Source of the DNA: Aquabacterium sp. | Lineage (GTDB): Bacteria; Pseudomonadota; Gammaproteobacteria; Burkholderiales; Burkholderiaceae_C | Assembly (NCBI RefSeq): GCF_029946005.1 | Contig: NZ_JAQSDR010000033.1 | Coordinates: forward strand, 108,907-172,906 | Reading direction: 5' to 3' | Length of the DNA: 64,000 bases | Part shown: positions 7,913 to 14,827 of the stretch, piece after piece | Layout of the letters: every line of letters begins with the position of its first letter | Position numbering within the stretch: the first letter of the stretch is position 1 | Translations under genes and position numbers: made by a program | Notes under the pieces: generated by a model | What the model was told of the DNA's origin: nothing | Database searches by the model: none | Seen by the model: only the letters and a program-made list of their open reading frames with translations

Positions 7913-8173
7913 TCAGTCTTGTGTGAGCACAAAGGCGGACGCGCGCTCGAGCTGGCCCGTCACCGACCAGCAATGGCCGTCGGTGGCCATCAAGAAGAGC
8001 GCGCGGTTCTGCACCTGCAGCGCGGGTGATTCACTGCGCATGTCGAAGGCGTCCAGCACCAGGGCGGGCAAGGGGGCAAAGCGTTCCCGGATGAGCGCTG
8101 CGGCCGCGCGCACCGTGGCAGACGAGCCCAGGATCTGCCCAGCCTCTTCGATTTGATCAAGCGTGATGGCCAT
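7913..8173 (-). CDS. small nif-associated protein (DUF6129-like)
   Basis: An 86-residue acidic protein starting MAITLDQIEEAG and containing the segment LVLDAFDMRSESPALQVQNRALFLMATDGHCW. I recall proteins of this type in nif clusters between nifT and downstream genes, filed as DUF6129; the assignment is from memory. It follows nifT by ten bases. There is one cysteine near the end and no recognisable cofactor motif. Function unknown. Confidence 0.6.
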   Translation of the reverse strand: MAITLDQIEEAGQILGSSATVRAAAALIRERFAPLPALVLDAFDMRSESPALQVQNRALFLMATDGHCWSVTGQLERASAFVLTQD

Positions 8174-8183
8174 GGTGGGCGCC

Positions 8184-8405
8184 TCAGGCTTCTTCGCCGG
8201 TCGTGGTGCGGCGCGCTTCCACGGTGATCGGCAAGGTGGTGCCCTCGGGCATCTCGGGCATGGCCAGCTGCCAACCGTTGGCCAGCGTGACCAGGCCGCC
8301 CCACATGCCGGGGCGTTCCATCGACACGATGGGTTCCTCCAGGTCTTTCTTGGGCACGTACACCGATGTGACACCGTTGGGCGCCGTGCGAATCATGATC
8401 TTCAT
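8184..8405 (-). CDS. nifT: NifT/FixU protein
   Basis: A 73-residue protein with the full NifT pattern: MKIMIRTAPNG, then VYVPKKDLEEPIVSMER, WGGLVTLANGW and LPITVEARR. NifT is a small beta-rich protein found in most nif clusters, and its loss has little phenotype where tested; no activity is known. Its ATG overlaps the nifS stop codon in the form ATGA, indicating translational coupling. The next gene starts ten bases after its stop. Confidence 0.93.
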   Translation of the reverse strand: MKIMIRTAPNGVTSVYVPKKDLEEPIVSMERPGMWGGLVTLANGWQLAMPEMPEGTTLPITVEARRTTTGEEA

Positions 8406-9601
8406 GCGAATGCTCCTGAGGGGAATGCGGGGTGGCCTGCGGCAGCGGCGTGCTCGGCCATCAGTGGGGCCAGTTCGGCGGGCAGGCGATCAAGCACCAT
8501 CTGGATCTGCTCTGAGGTGGTTTGTGTTGACAAGGAAAATCGGATGGCGCACAAGGCCTCTTCGCGCGGCACCCCCATGGCGCTCAGCACGAAGGAGGGC
8601 TCGTTGCCGCTGGCGGAGCAGGCCGCCCCGGACGAGGCCATGATCCCGAGGCGTTCCAGGCGTTGAAGGACCACGTCGGCGTGCAGGTGGCCAAAGCGCA
8701 GGTAGCTGGTGTTGGGCAGGCGGGCGGCCTCGCCGCCAAAGACCACGGTGCCGGGCAAGCGGCTGATGAGCCCTCGTTCGAGTTGGTCCCGCAGGCGTGT
8801 TTGCGAAGCCATGTGGTGGAACCAGGCCTGCGGCGCCATGGTCAGGCGTTCGGTGGCCGCCGCCAGGCCCAGGATGCCGGGCAGATTCTCGGTGCCGCCG
8901 CGCCTGGCGCGTTCCTGCGAGCCTTGGTACAGGGGCGGCCAGTTCAAACCTTGGCGCACGATCAGGACGCCGATCCCCTTGGGGCCGTTGAACTTGTGTG
9001 CCGACAAGGACACCAGGTCGGCCCCGGATTGGTCGAAGTCAAAGGGCAGCTTGCCAATCAATTGGGTGGCATCGACGTGCAGCATGGCGCCTTGTGCGTG
9101 GGCCAGCCGGGCCATCTCGCCAATCGGCATCAACACGCCGGTTTCATGGTTGGCCGCCATGACGGACACCAGCGCCACGTGCGGCGTGACCAGCTCGCGC
9201 GCCTGAGCCATGTCCAACGTGCCTTGGGGCGTCAGCCCGATCCAGCCCAGATCCACTTGCTGACGCTGAGCCAGGTGCCGGGCCAGCTTCTGCATGCCCG
9301 CGTGCTCGGCCGCACTGAGGACCAGGCCATGCCGACCATTGAAGCCCACCGCGCCGCGCAAGGCGATGTGGTTGGACTCGGTGGCGCCGCTGGTGAACAC
9401 CACTTCAGCAGGCTTGCACCCCAGCATGCGCGCCACCTGCGAGCGGGCCTGCGTCAAGGCCTGCCGGGCCTCCTGGCCCATGGCGTGAGTCGATGAGGGA
9501 TTGGCCCAATGCCTGACCATGCCTTGTGCCACCGCGCCCATCACGTCCGCCGTCGGGGCCGTGGTGGCGTTGTTGTCCAGGTAGATGCGGTCGGTGTTCA
9601 T
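8402..9601 (-). CDS. nifS: NifS cysteine desulfurase
   Basis: 399 residues, the length of NifS. It provides sulfur from cysteine for nitrogenase Fe-S cluster assembly. Visible landmarks are YLDNNATT at residues 7-14, ATESNH, the PLP lysine Lys203 in SAHKFNGPKG, and the active cysteine Cys328 in SSGAACSASG. No nifU is adjacent; the HesB/IscA-type protein in the same operon may act as a partner. The ATG overlaps the stop of the DUF3024-like gene (ATGA), and its own stop overlaps the nifT start, so three genes are coupled in a row. Confidence 0.95.
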   Translation of the reverse strand: MNTDRIYLDNNATTAPTADVMGAVAQGMVRHWANPSSTHAMGQEARQALTQARSQVARMLGCKPAEVVFTSGATESNHIALRGAVGFNGRHGLVLSAAEHAGMQKLARHLAQRQQVDLGWIGLTPQGTLDMAQARELVTPHVALVSVMAANHETGVLMPIGEMARLAHAQGAMLHVDATQLIGKLPFDFDQSGADLVSLSAHKFNGPKGIGVLIVRQGLNWPPLYQGSQERARRGGTENLPGILGLAAATERLTMAPQAWFHHMASQTRLRDQLERGLISRLPGTVVFGGEAARLPNTSYLRFGHLHADVVLQRLERLGIMASSGAACSASGNEPSFVLSAMGVPREEALCAIRFSLSTQTTSEQIQMVLDRLPAELAPLMAEHAAAAGHPAFPSGAFA

Positions 9602-9951
9602 GGCCAAAACACCCGGGTCGGGTCCAGGCAGACCTCGTCCAGCAGCGGCTGGAGGTGGTGGCACTCGTCATGCAATACCCAGCGGTCATGCACATGGTCG
9701 CGAAAGTAAAGGGACCACATGCCTTCGGCGGGTTCCAGCCAGGCGATCGAGATCACGCCACCAGAAGGGTCGATGTTGCGCGAGCAGCAGGGGCTGCTGA
9801 CCACCCAGCCTGGCGCGGTCGACGCCCGCTCCACCTGGGGCTGCACATAGCGATAGCGCACCCGCTGCCGCAAGGCGCGCTCGATGCGCACGCGGTCCAT
9901 GTCATGGACCACGGCCTGCATGAGGGGCAGGGGGGCGGCCAGGGTGTTCAT
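9598..9951 (-). CDS. DUF3024-like small protein of the nif operon
   Basis: 117 residues starting MNTLAAPLPLM. The middle RVRYRYVQPQVER, then CCSRNIDPSGG, and the end DPTRVFWP resemble DUF3024, whose members end with a similar D-x-x-x-FW motif. The family assignment is from memory and is tentative. The stop overlaps the nifS start and the start lies 13 bases after the second nifZ-like gene, so it is expressed with the nif assembly genes. Six cysteines and histidines in the second half could bind metal, but there is no clear cluster motif. Confidence 0.6.
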   Translation of the reverse strand: MNTLAAPLPLMQAVVHDMDRVRIERALRQRVRYRYVQPQVERASTAPGWVVSSPCCSRNIDPSGGVISIAWLEPAEGMWSLYFRDHVHDRWVLHDECHHLQPLLDEVCLDPTRVFWP

Positions 9952-9964
9952 GGAGGCCTGCTCG

Positions 9965-10261
9965 TCAGCCGTGCAACAGGCGCAACTGGCCGCGGGATTC
10001 CGACAGCATCTGATCCAACTCTTGGAGCAGCAGGATCTCTTCTTCCAGACACCCGACAACCAGGCCGTCGAACTCGACCATGTAAACCGGCTGGTTGGCC
10101 TCGACATGCCGTCCCACCTGAACGATCTCGCCTTCGCTGCCCACGCAGGCCAGGACCGCGTCTGGCGCATGGCCGGGGTGGGTGCCATCGTTGACCAGGT
10201 CGACCAGCGCGACCACTTGTTGTCCCCATTGGTATTGGGGCTCACGGAGTTCGATCATCAT
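9965..10261 (-). CDS. nifZ: NifZ-like protein (second copy)
   Basis: 98 residues with the NifZ core: REPQYQWGQQVVALVDLVNDGTHPG, then ACVGSEGEIVQVG and VYMVEFDGLVVGCLEEEI. NifZ helps mature the P-cluster of the MoFe protein. It lies directly after another NifZ-type gene with the same fold. Two starts are possible: an ATG at 10273 overlapping the previous stop, and the ATG at 10261, preferred because GAGGT sits six bases before it. The paralogue may have a different partner or may have become a regulator; the sequence cannot say. Confidence 0.8.
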   Translation of the reverse strand: MMIELREPQYQWGQQVVALVDLVNDGTHPGHAPDAVLACVGSEGEIVQVGRHVEANQPVYMVEFDGLVVGCLEEEILLLQELDQMLSESRGQLRLLHG

Positions 10262-10269
10262 GGTGGACC

Positions 10270-10605
10270 TCATCTCAGTTGTTTGAGTTCATCAGCGCGT
10301 TCACCCAACTGGGCCAACACCTCATCGGGCAGCTTGTCCAACGTCATCAGTTCCTTGGCGCGCATGCCGACGCGGTAGCCGTGGTCGGTGAACTCCACGG
10401 CGTAGATGTAGAACTGCTGCAGGAAGGTGCCGATGGAGCACACGTAGCCGACATCGCCTTTGCGCACCAGCACCTCACCAATGTCCTTGCCATTGAAGGT
10501 GCCGTCGTTGCGGATGATGGTGCGGCTGACCACGCGCTCGCCAAAGCCGAAGCGCGGCGGATCGGCCACTTCAATCAGGTTGTCGTCGCGGTTGATGTCA
10601 GCCAT
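10270..10605 (-). CDS. nifZ: NifZ protein (first copy)
   Basis: 111 residues. The NifZ domain is clear: PPRFGFGERVVSRTIIRNDGTFNGK, EVLVRKGDVGYVCSIGTFLQQFYIYAVEF, and RVGMRAKEL. It is closer to standard NifZ than the copy that follows. It works in the cytoplasm in P-cluster formation on NifDK. The start codon overlaps the end of the LRV gene by eight bases and its stop overlaps an in-frame ATG of the second copy, so the three are translationally linked. Confidence 0.88.
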   Translation of the reverse strand: MADINRDDNLIEVADPPRFGFGERVVSRTIIRNDGTFNGKDIGEVLVRKGDVGYVCSIGTFLQQFYIYAVEFTDHGYRVGMRAKELMTLDKLPDEVLAQLGERADELKQLR

Positions 10606-11386
10606 GCTGCGCTCCTAGTGAGGTGGCTGTGCGCTCAGGCATCAGGCGCTGACGGGCCACGGTGCGGATGTCGTCGTCGTGATCCTTGATCATCAAAATG
10701 AGCAGGGCCCGGTCAGCCCGTTGCGCAACTTCCCAGCGCACCATCAGGTCGGGGTCGTGCGCCAGGCTGCTGAGCAGCGGCACCGGCAGGCGCCGGGCCA
10801 CGATGCGGCGCACTTCGCTGGCCTGGTCGTCGGCCATGCGCTGCAGGGCGGGCATCTCCAGGCGCAGCGCCACTTCCTGGCGCACGTCGCTTTGCGCGTC
10901 GTTCATCATTGACAGCAGGAGCGCCTGGGGCAGGCGCCGCGCCACCAACTGCCGAACGTAGTAGTCCGGGTCTTGCCGCATGGAGGACAGGGCGCGCACG
11001 TCCAGGCGGTGAGCCACGCGGATGCGCACTTCCCGATGCGGGTCGTCGCGCAGCGTCATCAAAGCGCGTTGCGGCAGGCGCAGGGCCAGTTGCAGGCGCA
11101 CGGTTTCGTCCGGGTCGTGGATCAGGTCGGTCAGGCGAAACACATCGGCGTAGCGAACAGCGATGGCGCGCACCTCAAAGTAAGGGTGGCTCAGCAACTC
11201 GTTGGCCAGCTGCGGGTTCCAGTTGAAGAAGCGGTCGATGCGCCGGGCATAGCGGTCTTGAACGCAGGCGCGGCCGGGCTCGCACCGGCCCTGTGCCAGC
11301 AGGCTCTGGTAGTGGCATGACTGGCAAGCCACGGGCAGGCCTTGCCAGTCCACTGATTCGATCTCGTTCGACGCCAGATTCATCAT
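10598..11386 (-). CDS. leucine-rich-repeat-variant (LRV) 4Fe-4S protein
   Basis: 262 residues. An N-terminal cysteine cluster (Cys21, 24, 35, 41; spacing C-x2-C-x10-C-x5-C) precedes about eight helical repeats of 24 residues with the pattern RxxVAxRLxxxALxxLxxDxxxxVR. This matches the LRV protein described from the Azotobacter vinelandii nif region, where four cysteines hold a 4Fe-4S cluster and the repeats form a superhelix. Its task is unknown. The first of two adjacent ATGs overlaps the TPR gene stop and has GGAG six bases upstream, so it is taken as the start. Confidence 0.9.
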   Translation of the reverse strand: MMNLASNEIESVDWQGLPVACQSCHYQSLLAQGRCEPGRACVQDRYARRIDRFFNWNPQLANELLSHPYFEVRAIAVRYADVFRLTDLIHDPDETVRLQLALRLPQRALMTLRDDPHREVRIRVAHRLDVRALSSMRQDPDYYVRQLVARRLPQALLLSMMNDAQSDVRQEVALRLEMPALQRMADDQASEVRRIVARRLPVPLLSSLAHDPDLMVRWEVAQRADRALLILMIKDHDDDIRTVARQRLMPERTATSLGAQHG

Positions 11387-11931
11387 GGCGTGCTCCAGCC
11401 CCGGTGCGCGATGGGGGCGCTGAAGTCGTCGTCGCTCAGGTCCAGCGCCTCGGCGCGGGCCAGCACGTGGGTCAGCACACCACCGCCCACCCGGTCCTGA
11501 GGATCGAGTTGGCGCAGGTCCGCCAAGGTGTTGCGCGCGGTGTCGGTATCGCCCAGGCGCAAGCTCAGGTAGGCAAAGGCTTTGAGCGCGAACAGGTAAA
11601 AGCGGGTGGCCGCGTCGAAGCGGGCTTGTTCATCATTGATGTTGATGTCCGGTCCCAAGGCGGAGCGCGCGATGCTCAGGGATTCCTGGGCCACCAGCCG
11701 GGCCTCCTTCAGACGGTGTCCATAGAAGTGAAAGCGGTACATCGCGATCAGCGTGGCCGGGTGCGAGGGTGCCAGCTCGCGCGCCTTCTGCAGCAAGGGC
11801 TCGGCCTGGGCGCGGTCACCGCGGACCAGCCCGGCTTGCTTGATCAGGCCCTCTACTTCAGCGGGCAAGCCACCCCCCAACACGGCGCTGTCAAAGCCGG
11901 CGTCGTGCTGGGATGAGGGGTGGTGGTGCAT
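11383..11931 (-). CDS. TPR-type protein of the nif operon
   Basis: 182 residues, mostly alpha-helical. Segments such as AQAEPLLQKARELAPSHPATLIAMYRFHFYG and ARFYLFALKAFAYLSLRLGDTDTARNTLADLRQLDP are tetratricopeptide-like repeats. TPR proteins usually bind other proteins; a scaffold role in nitrogenase assembly is an inference from position. It lies between the HesB/IscA gene (17 bases upstream) and the LRV gene, with which it overlaps. The N-terminus MHHHPSSQHDAG is His-rich and not part of the repeats. Confidence 0.75.
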   Translation of the reverse strand: MHHHPSSQHDAGFDSAVLGGGLPAEVEGLIKQAGLVRGDRAQAEPLLQKARELAPSHPATLIAMYRFHFYGHRLKEARLVAQESLSIARSALGPDININDEQARFDAATRFYLFALKAFAYLSLRLGDTDTARNTLADLRQLDPQDRVGGGVLTHVLARAEALDLSDDDFSAPIAHRGWSTP

Positions 11932-11948
11932 GGCGTGTTCCCCAGGCT

Positions 11949-12365
11949 TCAGTTCACGGGACGAGGCATGGAAGAACGGATCGAGCTGATCTCGATCTTG
12001 GCCACCGCGGGGGGCGCGGCCGCGCTGTTGTCGGCGCTGCTCTCACTGCTGCTGCAGCCACAGGCCCCAGCGTTCGGGTTGAAGAAGGTCAAGCCCGATT
12101 GGGTGGGCGTGTCGGCAAAGTCCACGGTGACACCGTCCAGCATCAGGCGGCTTTGCGCTGGCAGGAACACCGTCACGCCGTTGATGTCAAAGGCTTTGTC
12201 GCCGTCCAGCGGGGCCGCTTCCACGGTGAACTCGCTGCTGTAGCCGGAGCAGCCGCCGGGGCTCACCGTGAGGCGAAAGCCCGCAGTGGCGGGCAGGCCC
12301 GAGAACTTCACCATCCGCTTGATGAAGCGTTCAGCGGCCTGGGTCACGGTCATGTTGATGGTCAT
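11949..12365 (-). CDS. HesB/IscA-family iron-sulfur assembly protein (nif type)
   Basis: 138 residues. The three conserved cysteines of A-type carriers are Cys39 in SPGGCSGY and Cys102 and Cys104 in GACGCSS. These proteins bind iron or clusters and pass them to targets. The Ser/Ala-rich tail after Cys104 is about 25 residues longer than in housekeeping IscA. The ATG at 12365 has AAGGAAAG upstream; longer frames have no ribosome site. It follows the bacterial-type ferredoxin by 11 bases in the nifB operon and likely serves nitrogenase cofactor maturation with NifS. Confidence 0.9.
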   Translation of the reverse strand: MTINMTVTQAAERFIKRMVKFSGLPATAGFRLTVSPGGCSGYSSEFTVEAAPLDGDKAFDINGVTVFLPAQSRLMLDGVTVDFADTPTQSGLTFFNPNAGACGCSSSESSADNSAAAPPAVAKIEISSIRSSMPRPVN

Positions 12366-12376
12366 GTCTTTCCTTT

Positions 12377-12571
12377 TCAAGCATTCACGATGCAGCCATC
12401 CACCGGGCACACGGCCAGGCATTGGGGCGCATCAAATTGGTCTTCGCATTCCGTGCACTTGGCCGGATCGATGATGAAGGTCCCGCCCTTTTCGCGGATG
12501 GCGACGTTGGGGCATTCGGGTTCGCAGGCGGAGCAGCCTGTGCAGGTGGAGGCGATGATCTTCAAGGCCAT
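12377..12571 (-). CDS. 2[4Fe-4S] ferredoxin (FdxN-type) next to nifB
   Basis: 64 residues. Cluster motif one is C10-x2-C13-x2-C16-x3-C20 followed by Pro. Motif two is the extended type C39-x2-C42-x8-C51-x3-C55, also followed by Pro. Ferredoxins of this spacing beside nifB supply electrons for NifB radical SAM chemistry or for nitrogenase. It lies 39 bases downstream of nifB on the same strand, and its ATG is preceded by AAGGAGAACCACC, a strong ribosome-binding site. Confidence 0.92.
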   Translation of the reverse strand: MALKIIASTCTGCSACEPECPNVAIREKGGTFIIDPAKCTECEDQFDAPQCLAVCPVDGCIVNA

Positions 12572-12610
12572 GGTGGTTCTCCTTCGTTCAACAGGTTTGT
12601 GCAGGTCGGG

Positions 12611-14191
12611 TCAGGCCGCCGCTTCAGAGGTGTAAGCCCCCTGGCGGATGGAGGCATCGCCCCGTGGCTGATGGGTGATGTCGCCTCGTGCCAGCCGGTC
12701 GGCATAGTCGGCAAACCAGCTCAGGGCGGCTTTCTCGATGAACTCGTGGGCGTAGGCATCGACAGGCTCGATGCCCGCGGCCTTGAGCTCGTCACGCGGG
12801 CAGGCGCCGATCTTGGCCACCAGCACGGCGTGGCAGTCATTGATGGCCTTGACGATGGACGGCAACTGCTCGTCTTCACCGAAGCCGCCCTGGCAGTACA
12901 GGTCCACACGGCGATGCCCCACGAACAGGGCCTCGGCGGCCGACACCTCAAAAATCTGGAACTCGGTGGCGTGGCCAAAGTGCAGGTTCACGCGGCCGTG
13001 TCCCTCGGTGGCCACGGCCACCAGCACCTTCATGTCAGGGTCGACACCTGCGCGCTCCACCTGGGCGCTCAGCGCCTCCTGCTTGGCGGCGTGCTGGGCC
13101 TGGCGCTCGGTTTCCACCTTGTCCTGGTAGTCCCGGCGCTTGTCCAGGTCGTACACGATTTCCATCTCTTCAATCTTGTCGAGCGTGAACTCCTCGCTGC
13201 GGTCTTCGCCCAGCAGGCCCACCGCATCAGCGCGGCATTGCCTGCAATGCCGCATCAGGTTCGCGCCGCCCATGCAGGCGTCTTGCACGGCCTTGAGTTC
13301 TTGGGCGGTCGGGCCGCGTTGGCCAGTCAGGCCGAACACCGTGCCGTGCTCTGCCTCCGAGATCAGCGGCATGATGTTGTGCAGGAAGGCGCCGCGCTTC
13401 TTGACTTCGCGGTTCACTTCAATCAGGTGTTCGTCGTTGATGCCGGGGATCAGCACCGAGTTGATCTTGGTGAGCACGCCGCGCGCGGTCAGCATTTCCA
13501 GGCCGAGCATCTGGCGTTCATGCAAGATCTTGGCGGCCTCGTAGCCGGTCACGCGCTTGTGCTGCCAGAAGATCCAGGGGTAGATCTTCTCCCCCACGGC
13601 CGGGTCCACCATGTTGATGGTGATGGTGACGTGGTCGATGTTGTATTGGCAGATCTCGTCGACCAGGTCGGGCAGGGCCAAGCCATTGGTCGAGATGCAC
13701 AGCTTGATGTCCGGTGCCGTTTCCTGCAGCATGCGGAAGGTGTCGAAGGTGTTCTTGGGATTGGCCAGCGAATCGCCAGGGCCCGCCACGCCAAGCACCG
13801 TCATCTGCGGGATTTCGCTGGCCACGGCCAGCACCTTCTTGACGGCCTGTTCAGGGGTCAGCTTTTGCGAGACCACGCCGGGGCGGGACTCGTTGCTGCA
13901 GTCGTATTTGCGGTTGCAGTAGTTGCACTGGATGTTGCACGCTGGCGCCACGGCCACGTGCATGCGGGCGTAGTGGTGGTGGGCTTCTTCTGAGTAGCAG
14001 GGGTGGTTCTTGACCTTGTCCCAAATCTCTTGCGGCATGTCGTCAGGCCCGCCAGATGATCCGCAGCTGGCCTTGCCTTCACCGCCCGTGGTGCCGCAGC
14101 CGCCCGAAGGGTCAGGCGTGATGGCGGCGCCCAAGGGGCGGATTTGACCGATGCCGATGAAGGCTTTCGTCGCGAGTTGCGGTGCGTCCAT
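12611..14191 (-). CDS. nifB: NifB, FeMo-cofactor precursor radical SAM enzyme
   Basis: 526 residues. NifB fuses two [4Fe-4S] clusters with a carbide to make NifB-co, the core of FeMo-co. The radical SAM triad is Cys85-x3-Cys89-x2-Cys92 in ACNIQCNYC, with Cys98 close behind. A C-terminal NifX/NafY-like domain starts near residue 386 ([21 protein letters not shown]), the two-domain arrangement common in proteobacteria. The ATG at 14191 follows GGGGAAC. It is the first gene of the long accessory operon; a sigma-54 promoter lies about 50 bases upstream and a NifA site about 160 bases upstream. Confidence 0.97.
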   Translation of the reverse strand: MDAPQLATKAFIGIGQIRPLGAAITPDPSGGCGTTGGEGKASCGSSGGPDDMPQEIWDKVKNHPCYSEEAHHHYARMHVAVAPACNIQCNYCNRKYDCSNESRPGVVSQKLTPEQAVKKVLAVASEIPQMTVLGVAGPGDSLANPKNTFDTFRMLQETAPDIKLCISTNGLALPDLVDEICQYNIDHVTITINMVDPAVGEKIYPWIFWQHKRVTGYEAAKILHERQMLGLEMLTARGVLTKINSVLIPGINDEHLIEVNREVKKRGAFLHNIMPLISEAEHGTVFGLTGQRGPTAQELKAVQDACMGGANLMRHCRQCRADAVGLLGEDRSEEFTLDKIEEMEIVYDLDKRRDYQDKVETERQAQHAAKQEALSAQVERAGVDPDMKVLVAVATEGHGRVNLHFGHATEFQIFEVSAAEALFVGHRRVDLYCQGGFGEDEQLPSIVKAINDCHAVLVAKIGACPRDELKAAGIEPVDAYAHEFIEKAALSWFADYADRLARGDITHQPRGDASIRQGAYTSEAAA

Positions 14192-14237
14192 GTGGTGTTC
14201 CCCGTCCAAGAGTTGCGGCTCGTTGCCAAGCCTGCAT

Positions 14238-14253
14238 TGCCAGTTCCGTGCCA
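14238..14253 (-). promoter_or_regulatory. sigma-54 (-24/-12) promoter of the nifB operon
   Basis: Read on the minus strand the bases are TGGCACGGAACTGGCA, against the consensus TGGCAC-N5-TTGCA. The invariant GG and GC are separated by ten bases. The start codon of nifB is about 47 bases downstream of the -12 element. A NifA site lies about 97 bases upstream of the -24 element, a normal distance for looping activation. Confidence 0.85.
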
Positions 14254-14348
14254 CCTTGAAATCAATTGAAAATCAATGACTTAGCGTTCGTGGCTTGGCG
14301 TGGAGTGTTGGGCTTGAAGGCTTTGAAACACGGCTTGTCGCAAGGCCC

Positions 14349-14364
14349 TGTCAGGTCCCTGACA
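14349..14364. promoter_or_regulatory. NifA upstream activator sequence (TGT-N10-ACA)
   Basis: The bases TGTCAGGTCCCTGACA match TGT-N10-ACA and form a perfect dyad with seven-base arms and a two-base centre. It is the only such site found in the 276-base gap between nifB and nifQ. It lies about 97 bases from the nifB -24 element and about 40 bases from the nifQ -24 element, so one bound NifA oligomer could serve both promoters, though the nifQ distance is short. Confidence 0.85.
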
Positions 14365-14403
14365 AAGACGACACGTGGAGGCGTGCTGCGGGGGGCATGT
14401 GCA

Positions 14404-14419
14404 TGGCACAGCTCTTGCG
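14404..14419 (+). promoter_or_regulatory. sigma-54 (-24/-12) promoter of nifQ
   Basis: The bases TGGCACAGCTCTTGCG match TGGCAC-N5-TTGC exactly, with GG and GC ten bases apart. The predicted transcript start is about 12 bases further on, about 37 bases before the nifQ ATG. It faces away from the nifB promoter. Confidence 0.88.
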
Positions 14420-14467
14420 CCGTGCCTGGCATGTCAGTGCACACCAGAGACGCAAGAGGACGCCACC

Positions 14468-14821
14468 ATGAACGACATGCTGCCCCCCAAGCTCGCGGCT
14501 CACGACGAGGTCGATGACCTGGTCGTGCTGCTGTTGGAGCATGCGACTCATCCGGGTGTGCTGGCCCGGCACCTGGCCCAGGCCGTGGCCGAAGCCTGCA
14601 TGGGCCCCAAGCACCTTTGGGAGGACTTGGGGCTGGGCAACCGCGCGCAACTGGGCGCCTTGATGCAGGAGCACTTCACCTCATTGAAGGCACTCAACCA
14701 CAAGGACATGCGCTGGAAGAAGTTCCTCTACCGCATGCTGTGCGAGCGGGCTGATGTGCTGATCTGCAAGTCGCCGCATTGCGAACAATGCGAAGACCAG
14801 CTGCTGTGCTTTGCCCCGTAG
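14468..14821 (+). CDS. nifQ: NifQ, short form
   Basis: 117 residues. The C-terminal NifQ signature is complete: MRWKKFLYRMLCER followed by Cys100-x4-Cys105-x2-Cys108-x5-Cys114 and CFAP. NifQ carries a Mo-Fe-S cluster and delivers molybdenum for FeMo-co synthesis. Most NifQ proteins I know have about 170-200 residues, so the N-terminal part is shorter here while the helix before the cysteines (KHLWEDLGLGNRAQLGALM) is kept. AAGAGGA lies seven bases before the ATG. It is transcribed divergently from nifB and ends six bases from the end of nifA, which converges on it. Confidence 0.85.
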   Translation: MNDMLPPKLAAHDEVDDLVVLLLEHATHPGVLARHLAQAVAEACMGPKHLWEDLGLGNRAQLGALMQEHFTSLKALNHKDMRWKKFLYRMLCERADVLICKSPHCEQCEDQLLCFAP

Positions 14822-14827
14822 ACGAGG

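Noticed and set aside
12422..13993. 523-codon open frame on the plus strand
   Set aside because: It is the antisense shadow of nifB; high GC leaves long open frames opposite real genes. The protein it would give is His/Gly/Val-rich and resembles nothing.
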